A stretch of 64,000 nucleotides of DNA from Macrostomum hystrix (Eukaryota > Platyhelminthes > Macrostomidae), in contig CATNEN010000003.1 of assembly GCA_950097015.1 (NCBI GenBank), positions 5,961,001 through 6,025,000 on the forward strand. Direction: 5' to 3'. This document shows, in pieces, positions 1 through 10,426 of this stretch. How positions within the stretch are numbered: position 1 is the stretch's first letter; each line of letters starts with the position of its first letter. Under the pieces are notes generated by a model. It searched no databases, was not told the origin of the DNA, and worked only from the letters and a program-made list of their open reading frames with translations. Made by a program: the position numbers and the translations under genes.

Positions 1-1
1 T

Positions 2-1375
2 GAGAGAGTTTGGCAACAGATGACGATGGAGCCCCCAACTTCTTTGAAGCAGCTGCCCCGTCTGCTGCTGCTGACAGGACCGTCACCTAGAATGAAGCTA
101 ATTGGCCAGTGTGTGTCACTTGCCTTGTTAATATTATTGCTACTAGTACTGGCGATGAAACAGGGAACAGCGGAGCTTTCTAGAACGCTGTACATATTCA
201 CGTGGCTCTGCTTTCTGTGTCAGACAGGTCAGGAAGCTCAGGAATTTTTCCATTTGCGCTGCCTAGAGTCTCAAGTGCCACAGTTGCATCCAGCCCTCTC
301 GGTCTGCTGGGCGCTAGCCTCGACTGCAACGGTGCTGGGGCTGACATTGCGGCCACTGGAGCCTCTGGCTTTTTCGGGTCGAGTTCTACTGGCTGTGAGC
401 GTGCTGCTCTGGCTAGTTGGTCTGCTGAACAGAGTTGCTGCCTGCCAGTTAATTGGCCGCTTGCTGCTTCAAGCTGGATTTGTCATCATTGACGATCTCC
501 TTCCGATGGTTGTAATTCTACTGCCGCTGATTGCACTGACTACCATTTTGATTGGATCAGATTGGACTGTCGGACAGCCAATTATTACACTGCTTGGCAA
601 TGAGACAGAAACCATCGAGTACTACTATGCCGGATCGTCAATAAACTGGCAAAAGAATGGTATGGTTTTTATAAAGTTGTAATAACAGTGAATCATGAAG
701 AAATTTTTATGCAAAAAACATGCTGTCAAAGTTAATTTCATGTCACACCCCAAAACTTCAGGCACTTTTCAGTGCGCCACCCTAATTTGGTTGGTGCTCT
801 CCATCGTGCTGTTAACTGGAAGAGTCCCAAGCACTCTGAAGCGCCGATCTGATCTGATCAACCGACAGCAGTTGCGTCATCGCCTCGCCACAGCGCTGCG
901 CCTTCGGGACGCCTCTCCAGGTCCACTGCCCGTGCCATTGAATCTTGTCTACGCTGTCGTCTTTGTCTGGCGCCAGATTTTCGGTCGCCGAGTAGTTCGC
1001 CTGCGACGCGGCAGGCACCAAGACTGCGGCGTCGATTTGAGCAGAGGTCGCAGCAATGGTGGAGACTCATACACAGGCGGTGGCAATGGAAGTAGCATTA
1101 GTGGCAATGGAATAGTTGGAACTCTGGGAAGGCGTTCCAGACCCTCAGAGTCCGACGCCAGGGCCACTCAGTGCATGTACCAGAGTGGTCACGCGGGCTT
1201 GTCCGCAGCCGAGGCCGAAGATGGCAGTACTAATCCGCTGTTCTCAGCGGCTTCGGCTGCAGCAGCCGCGTCCTGCGCTCACCGGGACCTGCGCCAGTTT
1301 CAGCTGTTCCAGGCCGGCGCTCTCCGTGGATTTCGAGCTCACCTGGCGGAACTCAGCTCAGATGGGGCTAATTAA
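2..1375 (+). CDS. TRPM-like cation channel, 3' end (partial)
   Basis: Open from the window edge, so the N-terminal part lies outside. The visible part reads as membrane segments of a TRPM-type channel. S1 follows a Thr-Gly-Pro-Ser-Pro stretch. S2 is followed by a GQEAQEFF segment, equivalent to the EEIRQLF region of TRPM channels. An S4-S5 stretch (GRVLLAVSVLLWLVGLLNRV) leads to a DDLLPMVVILLPLIAL helix. A short intron starts at 660 (GT) and ends at AG 760-761 or 771-772; both choices keep the frame if the donor is 660 or 665 respectively. The second exon carries S6 and then LRDASPGPLPVPLNLVYAVV, which matches the RPALPPPFIILSHIYLL region after the TRP helix of TRPM proteins. The usual NLLIAMF end of S6 is not conserved and the C-tail is Ser/Gly/Ala-rich, so the protein is divergent. 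Family call moderate; ion selectivity unknown. Confidence 0.55.
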
Positions 1376-2143
1376 AACCATTTCAGTCTATTTTCTTCTG
1401 TGACTCGAATTTGGTAAACAAAGGACACTAAAATTAACGAATTCTGTCAAAATCTTTTATTCACTTGAAGCATGTTTTAATGGTTATAATTTTTGTCTGC
1501 TATTTCTGATATTGTTTTCTCTGACCCCGCTAAATATTATTACTCATGTTTCAAATTGGTTTTTGAGCAATTTTTACCCTCAAGTTTCTAGATCCAAGAT
1601 CGATGGACACTGTGAGAACAATTTTCTTGAACTTTTCTGATTAGAAAAATATTGACAGTTTTCATTGCAGCTATCTCAGGACTGAATGTACCAGAATTTC
1701 GGTTTTAAAATAGTTTTTCTAAGCTTCAATTCAAACATTAATTTTTGCAGCAAAATTAATATTATTGCTCGAATAACAAGGCAAATTTTTTGAGTCTTTA
1801 TTGCATCCCACATATACTTCGTCGATATACGGTTCAGTTAAAAACTAATTGACGTCCTTTCTGAGGTGACGATCTCGATTTTTAATTGAAGCGGCTCGCG
1901 TGCCGAGAGATGACAACCGCTTTCTCAGAAAGTGAATTTGCTAGTCCTTATTTATCTCTTCGCCAATTTCGCCAATCGACCATGATGACAGAAGCATAAA
2001 ATTGGCTGCGTTTTGAGGTGCAAAGGGTCTGTCACAATGTACCATTTGACTTGTCAGTTTTATTTGATTGCAAAGTTGTCACTGTTATTGAAGCGTATTT
2101 TGATCAGAGTAGTAAACAAATTTTGTAAATACAAAATAACAGT
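1376..2143. other. Non-coding, AT-rich, no feature seen
   Basis: Lies downstream of the TRPM-like gene. No long ORF, no array and no clear SINE before 2144. Confidence 0.5.
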
Positions 2144-2265
2144 TGATTACACCTGCCCCCGATTGAACAACTTCGAATTACCTCAATTAACCTATTTAAC
2201 AGCTGGGTAAAGCTATATGGGTTGCTAAGGGATGCAAATTGTTGAAACGGAATCAAGAATCGAGC
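2144..2265 (-). mobile_element. Degenerate SINE-B fragment
   Basis: Keeps the tail motif TTACACCTGCCC, the AACAGCTGGGT block, a GCTAAGGGATGC block (compare GCTAAGGGACAC) and a decayed AATCAAGAATCGA, in the order found in the better copies at 4789 and 29989. Large parts between them are deleted. Confidence 0.5.
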
Positions 2266-2333
2266 GAGCGTATCAGGGTCACATAGCATGGTAGTGTAAG
2301 GCAACAGCTTTTAGCAAGTCAAGTAGTTACGAC

Positions 2334-2643
2334 TAGGGGCGAGTGGCAGAGCAGTTAATGCTTCTGCCTCTCGCACCAATGTCCCTGACCTCGATTCCGT
2401 GGAAAAGGCCACATTAAATTGGGGTCGAACCTCCAAGGCACAGTGAAGTGTACACTGCTTGACGATGAGGAAGTCAGGGCAGATGTACACACCTGCATGA
2501 GCGTATGGCTGCGTATAGTATCTGTATGCGTGTGTGCTCAGGAGTCAGCGGAATGGGCAGAATTGCCTCCTCGCTGGCTGCAGGTCTAGTGGCACCAAAT
2601 GATGTACTATTGCCTGTAGCCCTCCTGCAATTATTCTTGCGAT
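2334..2643 (+). mobile_element. SINE-A copy, tRNA-derived, with target-site duplication
   Basis: The head has a tRNA-like A box (GTGGCAGAGCAGTTAATGC) and a B box decayed to CCTCGATTCC. The body contains GTGTACACTGCTTGACGATG and AGAATTGCCTCCTCGCTGGC, shared with the copies at 44260, 48263 and 55413. It is flanked by a perfect 10-base direct repeat, TAGTTACGAC, at 2324-2333 and 2644-2653. It lacks about 50 bases of the body present in the 44260 copy. It ends 25 bases beyond the DEG/ENaC stop codon and is antisense to that gene. Confidence 0.88.
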
Positions 2644-2668
2644 TAGTTACGACAGTTTCACCTGATCG

Positions 2669-4336
2669 CTACTCGCTCGGAGCAGGAGTCTGTTGCGTTG
2701 CATCGCCACGATTCGCAGCCTGGTTGCTTGACTGATCACTAATTTCCTTGTCTTTCGAGGCAAATAAAAGCGCAAGATCGTGAAGAAATTGCAGCAGCTC
2801 ACAGACAGTCAGCAGGGACATGCCCAGATAGATGCCTAGAATGCCGCCCACGTCTGCGACGAAGCTCTCCAAGCTATATGACCACACGTAGGTGGTGCGA
2901 TCAGCGTTCTGGCTGCGAACCTCCAGCTGCAGCTGTAGAAAGTTTGACCTGACAAAATCTGAGGCCAGCTTACTCGTTGTGCCGAACTCGTTCATGACAC
3001 GCTTTAAGTAGGCCATTGCGGGTAGGCCTGCTAATTCTGTTTCATTCGGAAAGTCCAGATTGTCAAGGAAGCTTCTAAGCGAGTCGGTTGACGGCCAGTT
3101 AACTTCATTCACAGCCGCTAGGTAGCTGCGCTCCGTGCATCTACTAGCCGTTTCGCATTCTTTCAAGGGCTCCTCAAAGTTTAAACTGTTTTGATTATCG
3201 AAAAGCCTGCGAATATCTTCAATGTTTCCCCAGCCGCTGCTCAGATTGTAGATCGATCGATCACTCAGACGCGGCCAAGGCTCCGGTAGGAATGCGCAGG
3301 TGGCATTGAAAGCGCGCAAGAATTGCTTCTGTACAATGGTGTTATGACAGTGCGCGTAAGTGTACGCAAACGTGTAAGGTGATCCATCGAATGGATTAGT
3401 TACTTGGATATCCGGGTGCTTTTCAATGCATTTCGACAAGTCATCTTTGCGTACTTGCTCTGTCATACTTAGCTGCACATTGTAGCCTTTTCCAGCATCC
3501 AGTGTTACAGTGGTGTCAAAAGAGCTAGGCAAATGTCCCGGCTGAGTGACAAACAATGTCAGGGCTGTCCACCTGCCTGGCCACACGAGTGTGTCCCTGT
3601 CCAGGGCCCAGTAGGGAGCTGCTACATTACCGATGGGCGTTGCAAGCTCCGGTAGGTTGGAAGTGCCCATACGAGAATTGGCTGAGTCGATCATCAGCTG
3701 GAGATACAGAGACCTGTTGGGCCCCGTCAACAATTTTCTCTCCGTGCTGTTCAGAGACACAAGAAAGCAGCGAAGATTGCTCGGATGGTAGAACTCAGTG
3801 ACGCGTAAGCCCGAGTAAAGGTGGAACACGCGACTGCTTTGTAAAAGAGAGGCACTGATTACTGTCTGCCTGTAAATATGTCCAAACTTGTTAGCTAAAA
3901 ACGCGTACGGCAAGCTATTTAGCTTCATCAGAGACAACTCATTCTGTCGCAAGGCTGAGCACTCAGTAGCATTCAACTTTGCGCACAAGCTGTTCACAAT
4001 TTCGTCAACTCTGCTGAAGGTTGCATTTAGAAACTCAGCATCGCTACGGTCTAGGACCAGATGCCTACTGCCCGACATTGGACTATCGAAGCAAAAGTAC
4101 AAGTCCGGAAACTCAAACGGCACTGCGTTGGCCAGAAAATGAGTCGTGACCTGGTTGTCGCTGAGCTTGCTGGCGAAGCCGATAAACTGACGCAAAAAGA
4201 GGCAGCAGCAGGCTAGCCAGGCAAGCAGCCAGATGACACGGATGTACAGCTGCTTCTCGTTGACTAGCCGAGCCAGACCGTGCGCATTGGTCCTGGCCAG
4301 TGAAGACTGTACCAGCTGTCTCGCGACTACCTTCAT
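2669..4336 (-). CDS. DEG/ENaC-family sodium channel subunit
   Basis: A 555-residue protein encoded by one exon, full length for the family. Members are two-pass membrane subunits that assemble as trimers and pass mainly sodium. The conserved N-terminal His-Gly gating motif is at residues 19-20 (NAHGLARLV). TM1 spans about 31-53. A large Cys-containing, N-glycosylatable ectodomain follows. TM2 spans about 490-520, preceded by SFVADVGGILGIYLGMSLL; the G-x-S selectivity filter reads Gly-Met-Ser at 505-507. The cytoplasmic tail is short and rich in Ser, Gln and Asn. The start ATG is followed by KVVARQL, and the stop is TAG. Peptide-gated, acid-gated and mechanosensory subtypes cannot be told apart from the sequence. 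Lack of introns contrasts with most neighbouring genes and could reflect an old retrocopy. Confidence 0.9.
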   Translation of the reverse strand: MKVVARQLVQSSLARTNAHGLARLVNEKQLYIRVIWLLAWLACCCLFLRQFIGFASKLSDNQVTTHFLANAVPFEFPDLYFCFDSPMSGSRHLVLDRSDAEFLNATFSRVDEIVNSLCAKLNATECSALRQNELSLMKLNSLPYAFLANKFGHIYRQTVISASLLQSSRVFHLYSGLRVTEFYHPSNLRCFLVSLNSTERKLLTGPNRSLYLQLMIDSANSRMGTSNLPELATPIGNVAAPYWALDRDTLVWPGRWTALTLFVTQPGHLPSSFDTTVTLDAGKGYNVQLSMTEQVRKDDLSKCIEKHPDIQVTNPFDGSPYTFAYTYAHCHNTIVQKQFLRAFNATCAFLPEPWPRLSDRSIYNLSSGWGNIEDIRRLFDNQNSLNFEEPLKECETASRCTERSYLAAVNEVNWPSTDSLRSFLDNLDFPNETELAGLPAMAYLKRVMNEFGTTSKLASDFVRSNFLQLQLEVRSQNADRTTYVWSYSLESFVADVGGILGIYLGMSLLTVCELLQFLHDLALLFASKDKEISDQSSNQAANRGDATQQTPAPSE

Positions 4337-4777
4337 TTGGATGCTATTTCAGTGGGACGGTAGCAACAGTGTGAGAGTAGATCAACTTCAAGCTGATCGT
4401 TTTGTTCCTTGAGTTCATGGTCGGTCGGTAGGAGGCTTTTTAAGCCAATCGGTGAGACCATTTGTGAGATAGAGGCATTAATAACCAGACTACCCAGGTT
4501 GCTGTGGTCGCTGTAAATATTTGCACAATTTTTCCGGCTTGTCAATTTGCCCGGCTTGTCATGTCGGGACCTACACCCCAGGTTCTTAGGTAAACATAGA
4601 TAATGATCTATTCCCAGGTAGTAGGCCGAAGGAAACAAAGCCAGGTAGACCGGGATTTATGATGTCTGTAAAACAGCGAGTAATTGGAAAGGCGTATATT
4701 TATAATTTGTATGGAAGAGCCTTAATGTATGTAGAAAAAAATCACAGAAGAAAGTTTTGATGAAAGCATGGGAGAGG
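4337..4777. other. Upstream region of the DEG/ENaC gene
   Basis: Presumably holds its 5' UTR and promoter. No TATA box or array is convincing. A 101-codon minus-strand ORF here resembles nothing and I left it out. Confidence 0.4.
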
Positions 4778-4788
4778 TTGCGTATATA

Positions 4789-5043
4789 GTGCAGCCGACA
4801 GCTCAGCCGCAGCTATTGCACAGCGCATCGGAAGGCTGCGTACGGCTGTTCAGTCCATGGACTGGGGGCGGACGCCACACCCAACCCTCAACTACCTTAG
4901 CCGATGCTGGTACCCATTTGAACTGTAGCAATGCGGAGTTAAGTGTCTTGCTAAATGACACAAATCGTTCCAGTGAAGATGCGAATCGAACCCCCGACCT
5001 TCCAGTCGTTAGTCCGATGCTCAAACTACTATTCTACAACCCC
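4789..5043 (-). mobile_element. SINE-B copy, near full length
   Basis: Read on the minus strand, it has a tRNA-like head with B box GGTTCGATTCGC, then a block related to TGTGTCCTTTAGCAAGACAC, then a body ending GGACTGAACAGCCGTACGCAG and a GCTGTCGGCTGCAC tail. Imperfect direct repeats flank it: TTGCGTATATA at 4778-4788 and TTGCGCATATATA at 5044-5056. These look like an aged target-site duplication. Confidence 0.75.
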
Positions 5044-5403
5044 TTGCGCATATATACAGGCAGAGGAAGTTCTTGAACTATCCGTAAAAGACAGCCACAG
5101 GAAAAAGTTTCCAGAATGTGAGCACATTATAACAAATAATAGAAATTAGTAATTCCAGAAATATCGTCCCAAAGTATAATTCTTCGTAAATAATTCGTAA
5201 AGTACATGTAGTGAGCATGATTTCCAATCTATCAGTTCTCTGATTTAGCATACGGCAGTCTTAATCTACCGAACGACTAAAATGCTCTTAAATAAACAAT
5301 TAGAGTCGTTCAATTGACATAGAAAGCTAATATATAAATAGCATTATATATTTGTCAAAAGTCCTGACCAAAACCATCGGTGAGGGCAGACTGACAGTGA
5401 TGC

Positions 5404-5409
5404 TTTATT
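5404..5409 (-). terminator. Candidate polyadenylation signal AATAAA
   Basis: A minus-strand AATAAA lies about 41 bases past the stop of the coiled-coil gene that ends at 5450. Confidence 0.5.
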
Positions 5410-5449
5410 TTCTTGCAGTATGTTTTTTAGTGTCAGCTGAGTGTACATA

Positions 5450-7396
5450 TCAAGCATTAGCTGCATATACAGCCCTTTGTATCAGCTGGACAGTTGCAGC
5501 CACTGTTTCATCAGACGCGTACGTTGTCTCTCGAGTCAGTTTGCCTACTGGATGAGCCCGAGGTGGACAAGAGCGGGAATAGCTTAGGCGAGACACCCGA
5601 CAAGCTGTACTTGCTAGCGGTAGTGTCAGGCCTAGGTGTGGCTCCAACCACTGCAGCTCATGCGCATCCCTGTCAGTAATGTCGGCCTTTGACGTTGCTG
5701 GAAATTCTTTTGAAGGCCGTGATTTTTGCTGCTGGTGTCTCAGCCGACTTTCAAAAGCGGCGCTGCCGACTCGCTTACCTCGAAACCGCCGCACTTGATT
5801 CGCATCGGTTTCGTCAAGGCGTTGAAACAGTCGACCCTGATAAGAGGGTTCGTAGTGCGGGGCGGTGAGCTGCCCACCGTCTGAATCGACTGATCGGCTA
5901 GAAGCGTCGCAGGCGAGGCCGTGACTAGGCAGCTGTGCCGGCTCCGTGCGGATCGCCAGCTCCTTCAATCGAGCCTGCCGGCGTTGATGACGCTCTAGTC
6001 GAGCTAGTCGAGCTGTGGCAGCTTCAGCGGCTAACATTTTGTCCTGGGCAACGCGGTGCAGCTCCGCCGCAGCCGCTGTAGCCGCCTTCTGACGATCAGC
6101 GTGGCGCTGTTCGAATCCTGGTCGCAGTGTCTCGATGTCTTCGGCAATACGACGAGCGTGTAGTTCCGGCAGAGCCTCTGTTTGAAAAGCCAGAGCATCG
6201 CGTAGCAGTTCCGTCCTAGATAGATCAGACTGGGTCACAATGGTTGGCGTCGAGCGAATTAGAGAGCAGCTCGTTGCAGGACGCCTTCTCGGGCTCATCT
6301 TAGTAGTCACAGATCCTGCCCTTGTCGTTGCTTCATCAGAAAAGTCAGCAAATCTGTTAGATTTTGGGTAGATTAAGGCTCGTGTGTATATTCATCAAAA
6401 ACAATAAAATAGTGATCGTTTTCTTTTAACAAAAGTTATAACTTCAGCTTTGTACCTTGTCCCTCCATCAACTATTCTGTCATCTTCGTCGGTGTCAGTG
6501 TCCATCCAGTTTGCTACGTCACGCCCCTGAATGGCCGATGTCGCTCTAGATGTTGCTCGAGATCTAGAACCGACGCCTGTCGCAGACTCTTTCAGGGCTT
6601 GACGCAATGGCTCAAAGGCGTCACGAATCTCTCGGCTTCGCATCAGCCGATTCTCTCGAAATGTCTGCACCGCACACTGCCGCAGTTGTTTATCTTCTGG
6701 CCTGACTGTCTCGCGAATGTACTGGCGCTCCTCTCTACGATACTCTGCATCTAGGCGGTGCTGAATGCGTTCATCAATCGGCGTTAGCATCTCCTCGAAG
6801 CTGACCATTTCATGCGGTCCCTCGGCCTGTCGCAGAGCGCAACGGGCCTCCTCGCGGTCCAGTGGCCCGGCCCAGAGCGCGAGGTCGATAAACTCGTCCA
6901 GCTGCAGCCTGCCGGGCTCGTGGAAGCGCATGTGTCGAACTCGGTGGGACATCTTGCCCAGAGAGATTGCCCGGCCGCAGGCCTTCAGTGCTCGCATCAC
7001 GGTCCGCGGCTTCGCTTTCAATCCGCGCAAATCCGAGCTCTCGTACAGGCCGTAGGCGATTCTGGTGGTGTACAGTTGTTGAAATGTCATACCTCGACCA
7101 GCTGTGACAGCGAACGCTCGCCGAACAGCCTGCTCGTTCCATTCGCACGAGTGGCTGTTGTAAGTGAAGTCGAAGCCGGACTTAAAGAACTTGCTGCCAA
7201 GAAATGTGTCCAGCTGCGACAACTGGAAGCCGTCCGCTGCGTACTTCACGTCGATGGCCTGCAGGTAGCAGTGCTGCAGAGAGGAGTCTCGATAGCCCAG
7301 GCTTTTAGCCAAACAGGCGCACTCATCCCAGGTGAGTACGGCAGCCTGTCGCGGATAGCTCAGATGAAAGCGAACAGACTGATAGTCGCTCACCAT
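5450..7396 (-). CDS. Orphan coiled-coil / possible EF-hand-like protein, two exons
   Basis: I do not recognise this protein. Exon 1 runs 7396-6456 and exon 2 runs 6353-5450. The 102-base intron has donor ACAAG|GTACAA and acceptor CTAACAG|A, and both sides are in phase 2, giving about 614 residues. I chose the ATG at 7394-7396 because an acceptor-like TTTGAACAG lies just upstream. A longer ORF runs to 7495. The N-terminal 200 residues have helical, EF-hand-like spacing (for example RLQLDEFIDLALWAGPLDREEA) but no clean calcium loop. The middle has charged helices with many Arg and Glu (RLDAEYRREERQYIRE), then a Ser/Arg/Thr-rich linker and an acidic DTDTDEDD patch. Exon 2 begins with an Ala/Arg-rich coiled coil (AAELHRVAQDKMLAAEAATA). 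A cytoskeletal or ciliary role is possible but unsupported. Confidence 0.65.
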
Positions 7397-7496
7397 TCTT
7401 GGTTGTCTGTTCAAATATTTTCTAGCAAATTCAAATTTTGCTATTCTGTGGTTAAGGCTTGTTTTATTCCATTTTAAAACACAAAAACATTTCAAA

Positions 7497-8716
7497 GCCC
7501 CGGCAGTAACTATGGCTGCGCTCTGATTTCAAACCAAAGGCTAGACTCAAGAGGAGTGTGCGGTTTGTGGGTAGACAGAATAAATGATGAAAGATGAGAA
7601 GTGAGGTGAGCTTCTTCTCTTTTCTTCTCTATTGAACGCGCGCCTGCGAAAACTTCTCTCCTTTCAACATTCCAAACCCTTCCTCTCTCTCCCCCCTACT
7701 CTTTCCATTTAGATTTAGGAGAATATCACTACTATATACTTTTAGAGAAAAAGTTGATGCACTAAATTTTATTTTCTTGCCTCCCTACTGTAAACGGTAT
7801 TTTAGTAGTCCATTTAGAACATTGGCATAAGTTTGATAGCATAACGCAAGTTTTATTGCACAATATTGAGACACGATTTTTGCTAGATTTTCATGTAAGC
7901 ATATAGGTAAGAAGGATATAGAGACTTTTATCCGAATTATTCTCGACTATACGAGCTATGAGTAAGTGTACGGTGCCTTACATTTTTTACATCTATTCTA
8001 GCATTGCCGGCCAGAATAAACTGTCTATATTTAGATTCGTAGATTCGTAGACTTATTTTTTGTTGTCACATGACCACATTACATGTAAGCAGCAACGTGT
8101 TTCTCTATTAGCCACTCTAAGTTGCTAAACTGTGAAATGCAGACGCACTAGAGCCAGCCTTAAAGTAAAAACCCATTGATAAAATGTGTCATTTCCTGAT
8201 TGTCTAAAAATAATCCAGATGGTGACACACAAGAGTGAAGCAGCCAGCACAGCCACCAGTGATGCTAGTGGGTAGGTAAAAGAATTACGCGAGAAGTTGT
8301 AAAAAAATTCTATAAATGTTAGTTAATTTTCTATTTGCACAAAAGCCTTGCACAGGTCGAGAATAGTTTCTTTCTTAATCATATATTTTCAATTATTTAT
8401 TAGAGGAGGTGATAAGCGGATTAAGGAATTTCGTGGAATGATTTGTCACTTCTGATGATCACAGAAAATAATATGAAACACGTACAATACTACCGAACAT
8501 GTGTCCCCAAACAATGCCAATCTGAATACATACGATACAATAAAACGAGACAAAAAATACAATTCTGGTGAAATTTATGTGTACGAGTTTAGGAGCAGCA
8601 ATCAGTCATGCGTTAGTCGATTATAAAAAATAATGTTTATACATGCAAGAGCAGTGTTAAACGTGTCAATTTCACACGTCCAACTTGACAATGTCACATT
8701 ACCGGGAAGCGTGCAT
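7497..8716. other. Intergenic, no feature seen
   Basis: Pyrimidine-rich stretch around 7600-7710, otherwise AT-rich unique sequence. No ORF of interest on either strand. Confidence 0.4.
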
Positions 8717-8721
8717 AGATA

Positions 8722-8727
8722 TTTATT
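8722..8727 (-). terminator. Candidate polyadenylation signal AATAAA
   Basis: A minus-strand AATAAA about 120 bases past the stop of the bZIP gene that ends at 8849. Confidence 0.4.
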
Positions 8728-8848
8728 GATTTGATAGTACCTCTTGCATTCTTGACATCATTGTAACACTAATACAGTATTCCTACTTCTACTCAGCAGA
8801 GATAATGACAATCTTCGAGAAACAATTGTTCATAAGGCGGTCTCATGG

Positions 8849-9877
8849 CTATTGTTCGATGATGCAACCGCAACTGCACGGCTTCAGATCAGCGGTGTGG
8901 CCCTGCGCCCGCTGGTCCTTGGCGTAGGTCTGCAGGATCGACTTCAGCAATGGCGACTTGAGCACTTCTCGGTTGTGCTTCAGGTAGGCCATAAAGCATG
9001 AGAAGGATTGGAATTTGTTTAGCAAAGAGGCGTACTTGAGCTTCTCTTGGTCGAGCTGTCTGTGCATTTCTTGGATTTCTCGCTCGGCCTCGCGTAGTTT
9101 CTGCGGGTAGGATTTTGGAGGACGATGGTAATAAATTAATACTATTCGATATATCGCTACTGCCAGTTTTTTATCGCTCACCTGCTCCTTCTGCTTCTCG
9201 CCAACCTTCTTCTTCTGTCGGCACTTCTTGGCGGCTTCGCGATTTTTCTCGCGTCTAACCCGCTGCAGTTCGAGTGTTTCAGCGCTCACCTGAAGTTGCA
9301 GTTTCATGTCGGGAGCATGTTTTTTGATTACTGATTACTTTGAAAGAAATACTCGTATAATGTCTTTAAGTTTCAAAGTTTTGAAAACGATGCTCACTGG
9401 GTACTCTCTCGGCTTTGAGTCCGCCTCGAGGCCATGGTCCAGTTTGCCCTGCTGCAGCAGCTTCAGTTGAATGCGGCAACTGATTTCCTCCTTGATCAGG
9501 CTGCTCTCCATTCGCTTGTGATCATCTGGCGATCCAGCTGACATAGACGAGTCGTCGTTTGATGGCTGCTGAGATTCTTGAAACCAGGTCTCCAGGAAAC
9601 CCGTTTGCGCTTCCTGCTTGACCACCAACTTCGTGAGATCGTCCACCTGGTACTGGGTGGGATAAGAATGGTTGCTGATAGACGTCATCAGAGCCGAATG
9701 CGTAGTCTGGACGGTGTCAATAGCCGGCTGCTGTGGCGGCTGCTGCACAGACATTGTCGCCACCGGCGCCTGGTCCAGATTGAGGCTATTGAGGAAATTG
9801 TCAAATGTGTCGTCAGTTTCCATGAATCTGGGCGTTGAGATCACCTCAAGTTGTCTTTGGTCGTCTTCGAAAATCAT
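8849..9877 (-). CDS. bZIP transcription factor (ATF3/BATF/CREB-like, subfamily unresolved)
   Basis: Three exons, 9877-9398, 9289-9182 and 9100-8849, all joined in phase 0, give 279 residues. The N-terminal 160 residues are Gln/Ser/Asp-rich, as in activation domains. The basic region is at about 169-188: RVRREKNREAAKKCRQKKK, with the invariant Asn176 and Arg184. Introns are only 108 and 81 bases. The second falls between basic region and zipper, is a multiple of three and has no in-frame stop. The zipper helix is at about 197-226 with hydrophobic residues L198, I205, L212, Y219, F226. These lie four residues later than the usual N-x7-R-x9-L register, where K194, A201, M208, E215 and L222 fall. 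The C-terminus ends in a Cys-rich CSCGC motif. It should bind DNA as a dimer; partner unknown. The Fos-like gene at 13913 is its nearest upstream neighbour on the same strand. Confidence 0.85.
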
Positions 9878-9975
9878 ATTCTCTGTAGACTTGTATTTAG
9901 CTTAGGCGAATGCTGCCAACTAAATTGCGATTGTTTTAAACAGGAAAGCTCGCTCAGCGGCTCAAGCTGTTAAGC

Positions 9976-9981
9976 TTTATA
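9976..9981 (-). promoter_or_regulatory. Candidate TATA box of the bZIP gene
   Basis: Minus-strand TATAAA within CTTATAAAGC, 99 bases upstream of the ATG at 9877. Position and context suit a TATA promoter, common in inducible bZIP genes. No start-site evidence is available. Confidence 0.35.
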
Positions 9982-9984
9982 AGG

Positions 9985-10426
9985 CCGGATAGTGCCTTGT
10001 AAACGGACAGTCCGGGGTATAGACTGGTACTTGCCGAGGACAATTCGTGGGTTTGCCGCGGACCAACCGAAGGTGAAGCGGGGCGGGTGACTTGCGGGGG
10101 TGGCCGACTTGGAACTAAAAGCTGGGGTGGTTGTGGTGATTGTACACGCGATACCCGTACGTATATTCGTTTAATAACGAGCTAGTTCAGGCGGCAGACC
10201 AAGTACATTCGCCCAGAATCAACTTGGAAATTCCATGCAATGATACTCCACGGATCTACCGTGGATTAAACGCGACACCTACAAAAACAGTCGCGTACAG
10301 ATTATAATTTTAATTAAGATAGTTTGCTATTTAGCTCCCGTCTCCGGGTGGCTCAATCATAATCCCCAATAGGGGATAAAAGGCTGGCAAAAAACCTTGG
10401 CAGACGCTAAAAAATGATTTTAATAA
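9985..10426. other. Upstream region of the bZIP gene
   Basis: GC-rich stretch around 10010-10130 then mixed sequence. Probably promoter-proximal; no specific site identified. Confidence 0.3.

Noticed and set aside
4333..4638. 101-codon minus-strand ORF upstream of the DEG/ENaC start
   Set aside because: Likely part of the leader or promoter; no recognisable domain.
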